Positions 1-9,100 of a stretch of DNA of 64,000 nt are shown here, piece by piece. The notes under the pieces are model-generated. The model saw only the letters and a program-made list of their open reading frames with translations, was not told the DNA's origin and searched no databases. The stretch is from W425 sp964503235 (lineage in GTDB: Bacteria; Chloroflexota; Dehalococcoidia; Dehalococcoidales; RBG-16-60-22): the NCBI GenBank assembly GCA_964503235.1, contig CAZCZJ010000002.1, forward strand, positions 1 to 64,000, in the 5' to 3' direction. Both the position numbers and the translations under genes were made by a program. Positions within the stretch are counted from its first letter, which is position 1. Every line of letters starts with the position of its first letter.

Positions 1-67
1 CCACAATAATGCTCTTCCCCGCGGAGGAAGCGGTTCCCTGTATCATTAAGGTCCGAGATTTTTTCAT
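1..67 (-). CDS. cobQ: Cobyric acid synthase CobQ, N-terminal fragment (runs off window)
   Basis: Only the first 22 codons lie in the window. They begin at an ATG at 67 and read MKKSRTLMIQGTASSAGKS before running off the left edge. The P-loop-like MIQGTxSxxGKS start is typical of adenosylcobyric acid synthase, the glutamine-dependent amidase of late cobalamin synthesis and salvage. It lies downstream of a riboswitch-controlled B12 importer on the same strand, which supports the call. The other candidate from this motif is CobB/CbiA or a dethiobiotin-synthase-like ATPase; the MIQGT wording favours CobQ. Confidence 0.72.
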   Translation of the reverse strand, partial: MKKSRTLMIQGTASSAGKSIIV

Positions 68-105
68 ACAATTGTCTTTTTAAAGCAGATTGTGGGTAAC
101 TGTGT

Positions 106-990
106 TTACCAGTATATTTCTATGCTTTGCACTGTACCATCCGACGGTGTTGACCAGCCGGGTTCAGGGAAAATGAGATACCCTGTAAATAATTGGTCTT
201 TGGCTACGGTTACTTTCTTGTCGAGATTTGAGAGAGTTATCGGTTTGGTATCACCAGTAATGTCTATATAGACCAATCCCAGGTCAGTGGTCTTGAAGGC
301 GTTGACAGCGTGCGGTATATCATCATAGAAATGTATGGCTACAAAAGCGGCTCGGATGCCAGCTGCCTCGGCGTTATTATGGAGTTCCTCGGCGAAATTT
401 CCGCACATATAGACATCGTCAACATACAGGTTTTTGTCCGTCTTGTCTTCCAGTAAAAATGCTCTGAGCTCGAGCCAGGTAGGGTTCTTAGCGTTGCTGT
501 TGTTGGTCAGCACTAATTCCAGTGCATCGCCAGAACGGTAGGGCGGATTTACGCCGGAGAGAACCTGTGTCCCCAGGGTATCTTCGTAAAGGTCGAGTTT
601 CTCCTGAATCCCAGCAATCGCTTCCTGGAGGTATTCGTTCTCTCGTTCGGTTGAGATTAATAGTCCTGATGTTGTATTAAGCTCATTCTCAACATTCTCC
701 ATTTCTTCCTGAGTAGTCTCGTAAAGGTCTATATATTCTGCGGTTTCATTCTTCTGCTCGTCCAGGTCATTTTGGGCACTTTCCAGTTCGGTTGCGGTAT
801 CCTGTAAATCATCCTGTATTTCTGTCAGACTGTTCCGGGTATCCTGCAGCTCTTGCTGCAGGTTGGCAACATCAGCCTGGGCAGCGTCCAATTCTGACTC
901 GGTGTTACCGAGTGCCTGATAGGTCAATACCAGACCGACGGCACATCCCGCCAGCACAAGTACTCCAATCGCTATTAATATCTTCTTCAT
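106..990 (-). CDS. Membrane-anchored coiled-coil protein with transglutaminase-like C-terminal domain
   Basis: The 294-residue protein begins with a hydrophobic signal/anchor (about residues 4-24, LVLAGC could act as a lipobox). A long heptad-rich coiled coil follows (about 28-140, rich in E, Q, L and D). The C-terminal domain has CGNFAEELHNNA, then HAVNAF and YIDITGD. This Cys-His-Asp order and spacing fits the transglutaminase/papain-like fold, with the Cys at the start of a helix. Gene product is probably exported and surface-attached. It lies between btuD and cobQ on the same strand, but 130 bases separate it from btuD, so membership in the cobalamin operon is uncertain. Substrate unknown. 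Confidence 0.6.
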   Translation of the reverse strand: MKKILIAIGVLVLAGCAVGLVLTYQALGNTESELDAAQADVANLQQELQDTRNSLTEIQDDLQDTATELESAQNDLDEQKNETAEYIDLYETTQEEMENVENELNTTSGLLISTERENEYLQEAIAGIQEKLDLYEDTLGTQVLSGVNPPYRSGDALELVLTNNSNAKNPTWLELRAFLLEDKTDKNLYVDDVYMCGNFAEELHNNAEAAGIRAAFVAIHFYDDIPHAVNAFKTTDLGLVYIDITGDTKPITLSNLDKKVTVAKDQLFTGYLIFPEPGWSTPSDGTVQSIEIYW

Positions 991-1119
991 CTTCTTACTC
1001 CGTTTGACGGCATAATCAACCGACGTTATTAAGTAATAATATTATATTACTTGTATTTTTGGTAGTTCACCCCCGTCAGCTGATTTTTATTACAAAGCGT
1101 GGTATATATTTCAGGCTGA

Positions 1120-1905
1120 TTACTTACTGGCAGCGCCCACCAGGACGATGGGCAAGCCGTTAACGGGGTGGGTGTAGACGCAATTTTCAGCGCCGTAAAC
1201 CTGTTTGATATTGTAGTTAGTGATAACCTCAGATGGTTTTCCTTCGGCATGAATGTGCCCGTCGTGTATAAGTACCAGTCGGTCGCAGTACTGTGCCGCC
1301 AGATTAAGGTCGTGGAGAGCCGCCAGGACTGTCAGATTTTGGGTGCGGCAGAGGTCTTTCATAAGGTCGAGTATTTCAACCTGTCGGCCGATATCCAGGT
1401 TGGCTGTCGGTTCATCGAGGAGGACGGCTTTTGTCTCCTGTACTAATACACGGGCAATCAGTAGGCATTGGATTTCCCCTCCGGAAAGCTCGTTAATGCG
1501 GCGGTCAGCCAGCGATTGCGTGGCAGTCTTTTCCATGGCTTGCAGGGCTAAATTCCAGTCCCTCGGTCCTTCCGATTGAAATAGCCCCAGATGGGGATTT
1601 CTGCCCATGAGTACTATCTCAAAAGCGGAAAAAGTGCTGGGCAATAGTGGTATCTGAGGGACCACGCCTACCAGGCGGGCCAACTCCCGTCTCGGTATTC
1701 TGGATATTACCCGTCCGTCGACCAGTATTGTTCCCGATAGTGGATTGATGATATGGCTTAAAGCCTTAATAAGCGTTGATTTACCGCAGCCGTTGGGACC
1801 GATGAGTCCCACCAGTTCCCCGGGCGATACCTTAAGATTCAAATCTCTCAATATCGGATGGTGGTTGTAGCCCAGGGATACTTTTTGCATTTCCAGTTCA
1901 ATCAT
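1120..1905 (-). CDS. btuD: Cobalamin/Fe-siderophore-type ABC transporter ATP-binding protein
   Basis: A 261-residue ATPase of the BtuD/FecE/HmuV family that powers uptake through a FecCD permease. It shows Walker A GPNGCGKST (about 36-44), the signature LSGGE (about 140) and Walker B AVLLDEPTANLD (about 160), with a switch histidine in ALHDLNLA. The start ATG at 1905 has GAGG upstream. It follows the permease gene after a 130-base gap that holds hairpin repeats. The riboswitch upstream of the first gene of the set makes cobalamin or a corrinoid the likely cargo rather than heme or siderophore. Confidence 0.88.
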   Translation of the reverse strand: MIELEMQKVSLGYNHHPILRDLNLKVSPGELVGLIGPNGCGKSTLIKALSHIINPLSGTILVDGRVISRIPRRELARLVGVVPQIPLLPSTFSAFEIVLMGRNPHLGLFQSEGPRDWNLALQAMEKTATQSLADRRINELSGGEIQCLLIARVLVQETKAVLLDEPTANLDIGRQVEILDLMKDLCRTQNLTVLAALHDLNLAAQYCDRLVLIHDGHIHAEGKPSEVITNYNIKQVYGAENCVYTHPVNGLPIVLVGAASK

Positions 1906-1958
1906 GTTTAGCCTCGAAAAGTTGCCCCGTGAGTATTATTCTACCTCACCCCCTGTAT

Positions 1959-2017
1959 CCCCCTCTCCTTCAAAGGAGAGGGGGAAAGAATCTTTTAAGA
2001 GGGGCTTCACCCCTCTT
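1959..2017. repeat. Two G/C-rich hairpins between permease and ATPase genes
   Basis: Two near-perfect inverted repeats stand side by side. The first is CCCCCTCTCCTT with CAAAGGAGAGGGGG (1959-1984); the second is AAGAGGGG-CTTCA-CCCCTCTT (1998-2017). The second closely matches the hairpin at 41771-41792, so this is probably a dispersed repeat family. Lying inside the transporter operon, it might tune the level of the downstream ATPase mRNA; that is inference. Confidence 0.6.
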
Positions 2018-2039
2018 GGACTCCCCGTTGTTTCACATT

Positions 2040-3116
2040 TTAAAATATCGCTTTCTTACGGCGTCTCAGCAAATAAAGGAAGAACGGCGCACCGCATATG
2101 GCGGTAATCACCCCGATGGGTATCTCGGTAGGAGCTAATACAGTGCGGGCGATAAGGTCGGTTAATATCATGAATATAGCGCCGATAAGTACCGAAAGCG
2201 GCAGCAGTGAGCGGTGGTCGGAACCCCATACCAGCCGGACGGCGTGCGGGATAATAATACCGACGAAGCCAATAGTACCAACGAAAGCAACGCTGGCCGC
2301 CGTTATCAGGGTTGCCGCCGCCAGCAGTATGATTTTCAGCCTTTCCACATTCACACCCAGCTGTTGCGCCTGCTCCTCATCAAGCTGCATGACATTAAGC
2401 ATCCGGCCGAAGAGAATAATTACTATTGTCCCCACTGCTACATAAGGCAGGACAACCCCTACCTCGGACCAATCGCTGAGGGAAAAACTACCCATCAGCC
2501 AGAAAATTATGCCCCTCAGGGCTTCGCCGCTGGAAATGACGAGATAAGAGACAATCGAGCTTAAGAGAGCGCTAAGAGCTACACCCGCCAGTATAAGGGT
2601 AGTTACGGGTAAGACTTTACCGACTCTCGCCAGCAGGTAGACCGTGGTGGTCGCCAGCAGCGCTCCGATGAAGGCCAGCAACGGGACCAGGCCGAATCCG
2701 GCCAGATTCCATGATACCGGTAGCAGAAAGCCGATAACCGCTCCCAGTGAAGCCCCCTGGGCTACCCCGATGAGGTAAGGGTCGGCCAGGGGATTGCGGA
2801 AGAGTCCCTGGTAGGTCGCTCCGGCAATAGCCAGCGCTGCCCCGACCAGTCCGGCCATAAGAACGCGGGGCAGGCGGATATCAAAGATGATGGTTTCGAT
2901 ATTAGCCGACCAGGTAGGGGTAATATCCACGTAAGGTAACTTGTCCGCGAGAATGCCAAACGTGGTACCAAGCGGAATGCTGACACTGCCGATACTGGTA
3001 GCCAGTACCAGTACCAGCAGCACCAGCACCACGATAATAGCGTACACGTACCAGCGCTGTCTCAGGAAACCCTTCGGAAGCTCCGCGGAAGCATCTTGTA
3101 GTTGTTTTAATGACAT
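2040..3116 (-). CDS. btuC: FecCD-family ABC transporter permease (BtuC type)
   Basis: A 358-residue, very hydrophobic protein with about ten predicted membrane helices, the usual size of BtuC/FecD/FhuB-half permeases. Recognisable family stretches are GATYQGLFRNPLADPYLIG (about 121-139), GSFSLSDW, the GxIGFVGIIIPHAVR segment near 285 and the ending GAPFFLYLLRRRK. It forms the membrane channel for a periplasmic/extracytoplasmic binding protein. It lies 35 bases after the binding-protein gene and before the ATPase gene, all minus strand, in the order F-C-D. Cargo is inferred from the upstream cobalamin riboswitch. Confidence 0.87.
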   Translation of the reverse strand: MSLKQLQDASAELPKGFLRQRWYVYAIIVVLVLLVLVLATSIGSVSIPLGTTFGILADKLPYVDITPTWSANIETIIFDIRLPRVLMAGLVGAALAIAGATYQGLFRNPLADPYLIGVAQGASLGAVIGFLLPVSWNLAGFGLVPLLAFIGALLATTTVYLLARVGKVLPVTTLILAGVALSALLSSIVSYLVISSGEALRGIIFWLMGSFSLSDWSEVGVVLPYVAVGTIVIILFGRMLNVMQLDEEQAQQLGVNVERLKIILLAAATLITAASVAFVGTIGFVGIIIPHAVRLVWGSDHRSLLPLSVLIGAIFMILTDLIARTVLAPTEIPIGVITAICGAPFFLYLLRRRKKAIF

Positions 3117-3151
3117 ATCATTTCAGCCTTGACTGGTTTATTTTCCGGTCT

Positions 3152-4183
3152 TTACGGGAAGAGCTCGGGGTGGAGCAGTGCCGCCAGTTCCTCCAGCGCC
3201 TCCACTAACCTCGGGCCCGGGCGGCCGTACAGGTCGGTGTTCACAGGGTATACCTGGTCGTTGATGCGAGCGTTGACGCCGCTGAGTCTTTCATCAGTTA
3301 AAACAAACTGATAAGCCAGGTCGGCTCCCGTCCCCACACCCAGCGAGCCGAGAATCACATCGGGATTTCTATCGATAATTGTTTCCAGGTCGGTCATGGG
3401 TGACCCCTCGGTGTCCGCAAAGATATTTACACCCCCAGCGGCTTCAATCAGCGTATTACCCAGCGTTCCGCCACCGATGGCGAAGATGGGTTCGTGCCAG
3501 ACGATATAGAAAACCTTCGGCTTCTCGGATTCTGTCAGATTGTCCGTTACGTCGGTCACCGCTTGAATCCGTTCACTCATCTCAGATACAATCTGGGCAG
3601 CCTGTTCGCCGGTTCCGGTAGCTTCGCCTACCATTTCGATAGCCTCAAAGACGACGTCGAATGACTCCGTTGATGTCAGCAAGACAATTACTGTCGTCTC
3701 CGGTAAAAACTCTTCCAGTTTCGGGACGACCTCGTTCAGGTGGGTCTCGGTGGCTAAAATCAGGTCCGGTCCAATGGCAACGATTTGCTCTATGCTTACA
3801 TCTATGTCAGTCGCACTGAAGCCGCCTATCTTGGTTTTTTCCTGGGCTTCTTCGGGGTAGTTACAGTACTGCGTTACCCCCACCACCTTATCACCCAATC
3901 CGAGGGCGAACAGTATCTCGGTATTGCTGGGAGAAAGAGAGATAATACTCTCCGGGATTTTCTCCAGCGTAACTTCCCTGCCGGCCTGGTCAATTATCTC
4001 AATGGTCGTAGGGGTCGTCGTTACCGGTGGCGTCGTTGCTGGTGTGGTTACCGGTGTTGTCGGTGGTGTGGTTGTTTCCACCGGCGTTGTCGTCTCTGCC
4101 GGCGATGTGCAGGACGTCAGGAGACTAAGGACAATGATAGTCAACAGAATGATAGCGCCTGATTTTTTTATTATGCTTTTCAC
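3152..4183 (-). CDS. btuF: Corrinoid-binding ABC transporter lipoprotein (BtuF type)
   Basis: The protein is a substrate-binding lipoprotein of the helical-backbone (BtuF/FepB) class. It has a signal peptide ending in a lipobox LLTSC (about 22-26), then a Thr/Pro linker of repeated TTP/TTPV units, which probably spans the cell wall. The binding domain starts at IEIIDQAGREVTL and holds ISLSPSNTEILFALG and GGVNIFAD, typical of family members. A GTG at 4183 is preferred because GGGAGG lies five bases upstream; the next possible GTG (4189) falls within that site. It is first in the importer operon, right after the riboswitch terminator. Confidence 0.85.
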   Translation of the reverse strand: MKSIIKKSGAIILLTIIVLSLLTSCTSPAETTTPVETTTPPTTPVTTPATTPPVTTTPTTIEIIDQAGREVTLEKIPESIISLSPSNTEILFALGLGDKVVGVTQYCNYPEEAQEKTKIGGFSATDIDVSIEQIVAIGPDLILATETHLNEVVPKLEEFLPETTVIVLLTSTESFDVVFEAIEMVGEATGTGEQAAQIVSEMSERIQAVTDVTDNLTESEKPKVFYIVWHEPIFAIGGGTLGNTLIEAAGGVNIFADTEGSPMTDLETIIDRNPDVILGSLGVGTGADLAYQFVLTDERLSGVNARINDQVYPVNTDLYGRPGPRLVEALEELAALLHPELFP

Positions 4184-4210
4184 AAGCACCTCCCAAATAA
4201 TATTATTTAA

Positions 4211-4241
4211 AAATAAAACCCCTCAGCCTCAGGCTAAGGGG
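4211..4241 (-). terminator. Intrinsic terminator of the cobalamin riboswitch expression platform
   Basis: On the minus strand CCCCTTAGCC and GGCTGAGGGG form a ten-pair stem with a three-base loop, followed by a U-rich run (TTTTATTTTT). It sits between the riboswitch aptamer and the btuF start. This fits transcription attenuation when B12 is bound. Confidence 0.82.
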
Positions 4242-4261
4242 TGAAAAGACTTAACAAAAAG

Positions 4262-4420
4262 TCCTACAACTCCCCCGCGGAGTACTGTAGGCTGTACCAG
4301 GGGTTGGCGTTCTGGCTGATGATGGACTATCCATCAAATACAGTGGCGCGGCCGCGTCGGATTCTCACCGACTTGCTTTCCAGTTATGCCCTCACTCACG
4401 CTCGGGCACCCCTGTTTCCA
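4262..4420 (-). promoter_or_regulatory. Cobalamin (AdoCbl-type) riboswitch
   Basis: On the minus strand the hallmark elements appear in order. A P1 strand CAGGGGT is at 4414-4408. The core GGTGAGAATCCGACGCGG lies at about 4369-4352, followed by CGCGCCACTGT. The B12 box AGCCAGAACGCC lies near 4317-4306. The closing P1 strand ACCCCTG is at 4304-4298. A further hairpin, CCTACA...TGTAGG, lies at about 4263-4290. The aptamer precedes a terminator hairpin and the btuFCD genes. The core matches the class very closely, so the call is firm; ligand preference among B12 forms is not determined. Confidence 0.92.
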
Positions 4421-4460
4421 TATTCAGTTGATATTACTTTACAGTATTAAAATTAAAAAA

Positions 4461-4874
4461 TCAAGTCGTTACGGGAGAAGGATTGTGATTATATTCCCTG
4501 GCTCTTCTCAATTTAGCGCGAATCCGGGCGAGAAATGCCCGTCGTTCGAAAGGCTTGCGAATATAATCATCGGCACCGAGAGAAAAAGCCATCTGCAACG
4601 ACTCCATCTCGTAATTGGCGGCAAGCATAATAATCGGTACGTCGGTATGCTTTCTTATCCGGTCGAGTTCCCGGAAATTTTTAACCCCCGGTGTCGTGGA
4701 ATCGAGAATCACCAGGTCCGGCTCAATCTGATTTAATAGCGTCAGGGTAGCGTCACCATCGGCAACGAGAACGGTATCGAAGCCTTCAGACTCAAGGGTG
4801 GTATCGAGCAATTGCCGCGTATCCTGGTCATCATCGATAACCAGGATACGCTGGCGGGTATTTATAGCCGACAA
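4461..4874 (-). CDS. Stand-alone receiver (response regulator) protein
   Basis: A 137-residue CheY-like receiver with no output domain. The acidic pair is in LVIDDDQD, the phospho-acceptor Asp in LVILDSTTPG and the Lys in YIRKPF. The switch position usually Thr/Ser is Ala (IIMLAAN), which may weaken the conformational response. Start is a TTG at 4874 with AAGAGGAAG eight bases upstream; no in-frame ATG fits. No kinase is adjacent on the same transcript. Its 3' end lies just upstream of the riboswitch. Confidence 0.85.
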   Translation of the reverse strand: MSAINTRQRILVIDDDQDTRQLLDTTLESEGFDTVLVADGDATLTLLNQIEPDLVILDSTTPGVKNFRELDRIRKHTDVPIIMLAANYEMESLQMAFSLGADDYIRKPFERRAFLARIRAKLRRAREYNHNPSPVTT

Positions 4875-4914
4875 GATTCTTCCTCTTAAAATGATAATTT
4901 AGGAATGTGGGATT

Positions 4915-5163
4915 CTAGTTTTGTACGCCTTTGGGGAGTTCTACTTCCCAGAGTGGAACAAGGGTACACTTTCGCTTGGGGCTGATTAGGATTTTACCAC
5001 CGCCCTGGGTATTTACGGGTTGAAAGCTACCCGGGAGCGGCATGTCTTTAAGCATATAAAACTCGTTGGTAGGACTATTTTTATGTTCTTGGCTGAACTG
5101 TTTCATATCGGCAACGTGCTGTTGGAAAGACCGGGCGTTATTCCATACCAGGATTATTTCCAT
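4915..5163 (-). CDS. Small protein of unknown function
   Basis: An 82-residue ORF beginning MEIILVWNNARSFQQHVADM, with TGGAGTG six bases before the ATG, so translation is plausible. The middle holds a Gly/Pro-rich stretch (PLPGSFQPVNTQGGG). It has no signal peptide, membrane segment or motif that I recognise. It lies between a receiver gene and a terminator on the same strand, without overlap. Function unknown. Confidence 0.5.
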   Translation of the reverse strand: MEIILVWNNARSFQQHVADMKQFSQEHKNSPTNEFYMLKDMPLPGSFQPVNTQGGGKILISPKRKCTLVPLWEVELPKGVQN

Positions 5164-5293
5164 TTTTCACTCCATCTCACTGCTAACCTTAATCAAACTA
5201 ACTCACATTGATATCAAAAAGAGAGCACGTAGCCTCACAAAATAATCACGGTATATCAATCAGGCATGAATAGGAGTGAGGATGGTGGAATAT

Positions 5294-5329
5294 ATAAAAA
5301 AAGAGCCTTCCTGAAGATGGAAGGCTCTT
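5294..5329 (-). terminator. Rho-independent terminator after the OmpR-type regulator
   Basis: A perfect 11-pair stem (AAGAGCCTTCC / GGAAGGCTCTT) with a seven-base loop is followed, on the minus strand, by a T-rich run. It closes the kinase-regulator operon that ends at 5370. Confidence 0.88.
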
Positions 5330-5369
5330 GGAAGGCTATAACTTCACCTGACGTATTGTGACGGGGAAG

Positions 5370-6071
5370 TTATGATGGTTTTGACATAATGTACCCGATG
5401 CCTGGCCTGGTGAGGATATAGGTAGGATTCCGGGCGTCATCACCCAGTTTCTTCCTCAATCGGGCAATGTTAACCTGAAGGAGATGCGGTGCTCCCAGGT
5501 AAGCTTCTCCCCATACTTTGTTCAGAAGCTGATCGGGTGTTACAACACGACCGGCGTTCCGGGATATATAGGATAATAGTCTGTACTCCGTAGAAGTTAG
5601 TATCAGTTCCTGGTCCTGCATCGAAACTCTATTCGACGCGTAATCAATAACGAGGTCTTTATAACGGAAGAGAGAGTTGGATTGTCTTTCCTGAGAACCG
5701 GTGCGACGCAGTATCGCCCTGACACGCGCCGCTAACTCGCTGGCAGAGAAGGGCTTGGTGACATAATCGTCAGCCCCGGTATCCAGGCCTTCGACCTTTT
5801 GCTTATCGTCACCCATGGCGGTGACCATGATGATAGGAACATCGGAAAACTCCCGGATATGCTGGCAAACGGTATATCCATTCATATCGGGCATCATGAT
5901 ATCAAGCAGCACCAGGTCCGGATTTTCTTTCTCGAATACTCTTAAGGCAGCCTCTCCGTTGTTGGCGGTTATCGTCTGGAAACTCTCCAGTTCCAGCATG
6001 CGTTTCATCATGCGTAGCATACGGATATCGTCATCAACAACCAGTATTAAGGTTTTTTTTGAGGACATCAT
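5370..6071 (-). CDS. OmpR/PhoB-family response regulator
   Basis: A 233-residue DNA-binding response regulator. The receiver (about 7-120) has VVDDD, phospho-acceptor in LVLLDIMMPD, and TKPF. The winged-helix output (about 135-230) contains LTSTEYRLLSYISRNAG and VNIARLRKKLGD, ending GIGYIMS, as in OmpR relatives. AGAGGT precedes two adjacent ATG codons (6071 and 6068). The large MEDS-PAS kinase gene ends 68 bases upstream on the same strand, so the two are probably partners, and a strong terminator follows. Confidence 0.92.
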   Translation of the reverse strand: MMSSKKTLILVVDDDIRMLRMMKRMLELESFQTITANNGEAALRVFEKENPDLVLLDIMMPDMNGYTVCQHIREFSDVPIIMVTAMGDDKQKVEGLDTGADDYVTKPFSASELAARVRAILRRTGSQERQSNSLFRYKDLVIDYASNRVSMQDQELILTSTEYRLLSYISRNAGRVVTPDQLLNKVWGEAYLGAPHLLQVNIARLRKKLGDDARNPTYILTRPGIGYIMSKPS

Positions 6072-6139
6072 AGTACCTCTCTTTCCGGTTTATATAATTG
6101 TCCTCAGCTATTGTTACCGCATTAATTATATACTTTTTT

Positions 6140-9100
6140 TTATAATTTTTTAGCTGCTTTTCCTGAGTTGTCTGTTGGTAATGTAAAAAAGACCGTACTT
6201 CCTTTGCCTAATTCGCTTTCAACCCAGATACTACCGCCGTGTGCTTCAACCAGCCTCCGGCAAATATATAATCCCAGTCCCAGTCCGTCTACACCTGAAT
6301 ACAGCCTTTGTTCTATCCGGTACATCCGGTCGAAAATATTCGTCAGTTCTTCGGGTGGTATCCCGGTGCCGTGGTCGGCGACACAAACCAGGACTTCATT
6401 ACCGTCTTTACTCGCCGATATCGTAACCTCGGTTCCCTGCGGAGAGTACTTGACAGCATTATTAATGAGATTGTCCAGAACCTGCCGTATACGTTTGGCG
6501 TCAAGGTTTACTCTTGGCAAGTCCTTTTTCAATCGTGTAACTATATAATGTCGGGTTGCTCTGACTCTGGCCTCGGTCGTAGCTGTATCTATAAGCTTGG
6601 TAATACTCGTTGGATGCCTTTCCAGTTTGAGCAGTCCAGCCTCCATACGAGATGTGTCCAGCAGGTTATCGACAAGTAACGCTAACCTGTCGGTTGAGTG
6701 GTCTATGGATTTCAGGTAATCATGTTTTTCACTGGTATTTAACCTTGCGAAGTAGTCAAGCATCATAGTAGAGTATCCCTTTATGGTCGCCAGCGGGGTA
6801 CGCAGCTCGTGGGATACCGTCGCCAGAAGGTCGGTCTTCATCTTGTTCAGTTCTTCGTATTCGATTACTTTCCTCTCAAGATACTTGCGCTCGGTGATAT
6901 CCATAAGGTTTCCGAGAAGAGCGTCCCGGCCTTCAAAGTGAATCGGTGAAACCGTCTGGAGTACCCATTTAATCTGTCCGTTTTTATTGAGAATACGGTA
7001 TTCGCAGGGGTAAGGGCTCTCCTCCCGTAATGTGAAAAGTGTACTGGACTTAACCACGTCGCTGTCCTCGATAGCGACGATATCGAGGAGTTCCTTGTCT
7101 ATTAATTCCTTTTCACTGTATCCGGTAAGTTTCTGTAATTGAGGATTGGTATACTTGAATTTTTCATCCTGCACGATGAAAATACCCAGCGGCGAGCTAT
7201 GGGAAATTGTCCTGATTATCTCCTCCGACTGCTTACGCTCGGTAATATCGGTTGAGACAGCAATCATACAGGTGTCCATGCCTATTTTTATCTTCTCCGC
7301 CGAGCATAACCAGGTGCGTATTTCCCCGGACCTCATGCGGAAATTAAACTCCTCGTTTCGGAATTGCCCGTCCTGGTTAATGAGTTGCATCATTTTCTCA
7401 GCATCTTCAGGATTTATCCACAGGTCAAACTCATCGACGGTATGACCTATCAATTCTTCACGCTTATAGCCGGTTATATTTACGAAACTGTCGTTAACTT
7501 CAATATATTTACCGTCTTCGAGATTGGTGATTATCACTATATCGGGACTGGCATTAAAGGCTTTGGAGAACCTTTCTTCTGACTGGCGTAAAGCGTCCTC
7601 GGCTTTCCTGCGTTCGGTGACATCTTCGCCGGAACTCAACGTACCCAGGATTTGACCGTGCTCATCCATTACTAGGGAATTATGCCAGGATATATGCTTT
7701 TCTTTGCCGCTTTGAGAAATTACGGAATGGTCGTATACGTGCTGGAATTTGTATACATGTCCGTTCATTATTTGCCGGAAAACCGATTGGACCTGCCTTC
7801 GTAATTGTACGGGAATAAAGTGGTTAAACCAGTTTTTGCCTATAATATCCTGTTCATCATACTCAAGTATTTCACAACCTTTTTTATTAATAAGAGAGAC
7901 ATTACCATCGGTATCGAGGGCAAGCAGTATCGTACCGGCAAGATTGAAATAATCCTGCGCTCTTTGTCTTTCTTCCTGTAATATTGCCTCCGCTTTTTTA
8001 CGCTCGGTAATATCCACGACCATGGAACGGCTTTCCTTAAACCGGCCCTCGGTGTCAAGAACAGCATTAACCGTTAGACTTATCCAGACCGGTGTGCCGT
8101 CCGCCTTTTTCATCTGCAGCTCTTCGTCAACGATGTTGCATCCGGCCGTGAATTTTTGGAAAATTCTCTTGGCTTTCTTTTTCCCATCCAGTGTATCGTC
8201 ATATAAGATATCTCTCGGCTGCCCGATTAGTTCATCGACTTGATACCCCAGTAACTCTCCCGCCCTTTTATTACAGTTTTTGATAATGCCGTCCTCGTTG
8301 AATGAGAAGTAGGCATTGGGAGCATTTTCATACAGGTCGCGGAATTTCTCCTCAGATACTTTTAAAGCCTCCTCGGATTGCCGGTGTTCCGCAGTCGTAC
8401 CGAGTCGTTCGGCTATAGCATCCAGCAGCAGCCTTTCTTCTTTTGAGAACGAGCCGTTTACACCTGTTGTGGGGCTTTTAAGGTAGCCGACTTCTATGCT
8501 GCCTGCTTTAGCTCCCCGTATGAAAATATCCGAAGATATATTCCGGTCGCTCTTCTGATAATTATCCGTGTGGATATCCCACCCGTTAACTTCTATTTTG
8601 GCAAACGCTATTTCTGGATATTGGAAAGCCCTGGGAAGCAGATTAGCAATTTGCTTGAACCGTTTGTTTAAACTGAGATTTGCGGCTCCCGTGATACTGG
8701 CAACGTCATAAAGGCACCGGAGTTCTTTAACACGTTTATCGAGCGTGTTTTTCATCTTATTACGTTCGTATCTTTCTACCGCGTCCCATTTGTCACCACG
8801 TTTGATTAGAGCCAGCTGGTGGCTGCTTACCACATCGGCGATTTCGATAAATTCACAGGTATTCAACGAGTAAGAACATATGGATATCAACCTGCTGTCG
8901 TTTATAACGTCCTCTCCCCCTTTTACATATCTCATGAAATCCGCCCAGTCTTTTTTTTCGACCCAGCTGGTATCGGTGGCAAATCTCAAGCCATCGTAAT
9001 TCTCTCTCAGGGCTTGGTTCAGTTTCTCTGCCAGACCACTCATCGCTTTTTTGAGATCAAGTGTCCCGTCTGGAAAATACCATTCGGTATAAGGTATGAT

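Noticed and set aside
1120..4183. Ferric siderophore or heme importer
   Set aside because: Possible from the protein families alone, but the cobalamin riboswitch upstream decides for a corrinoid.
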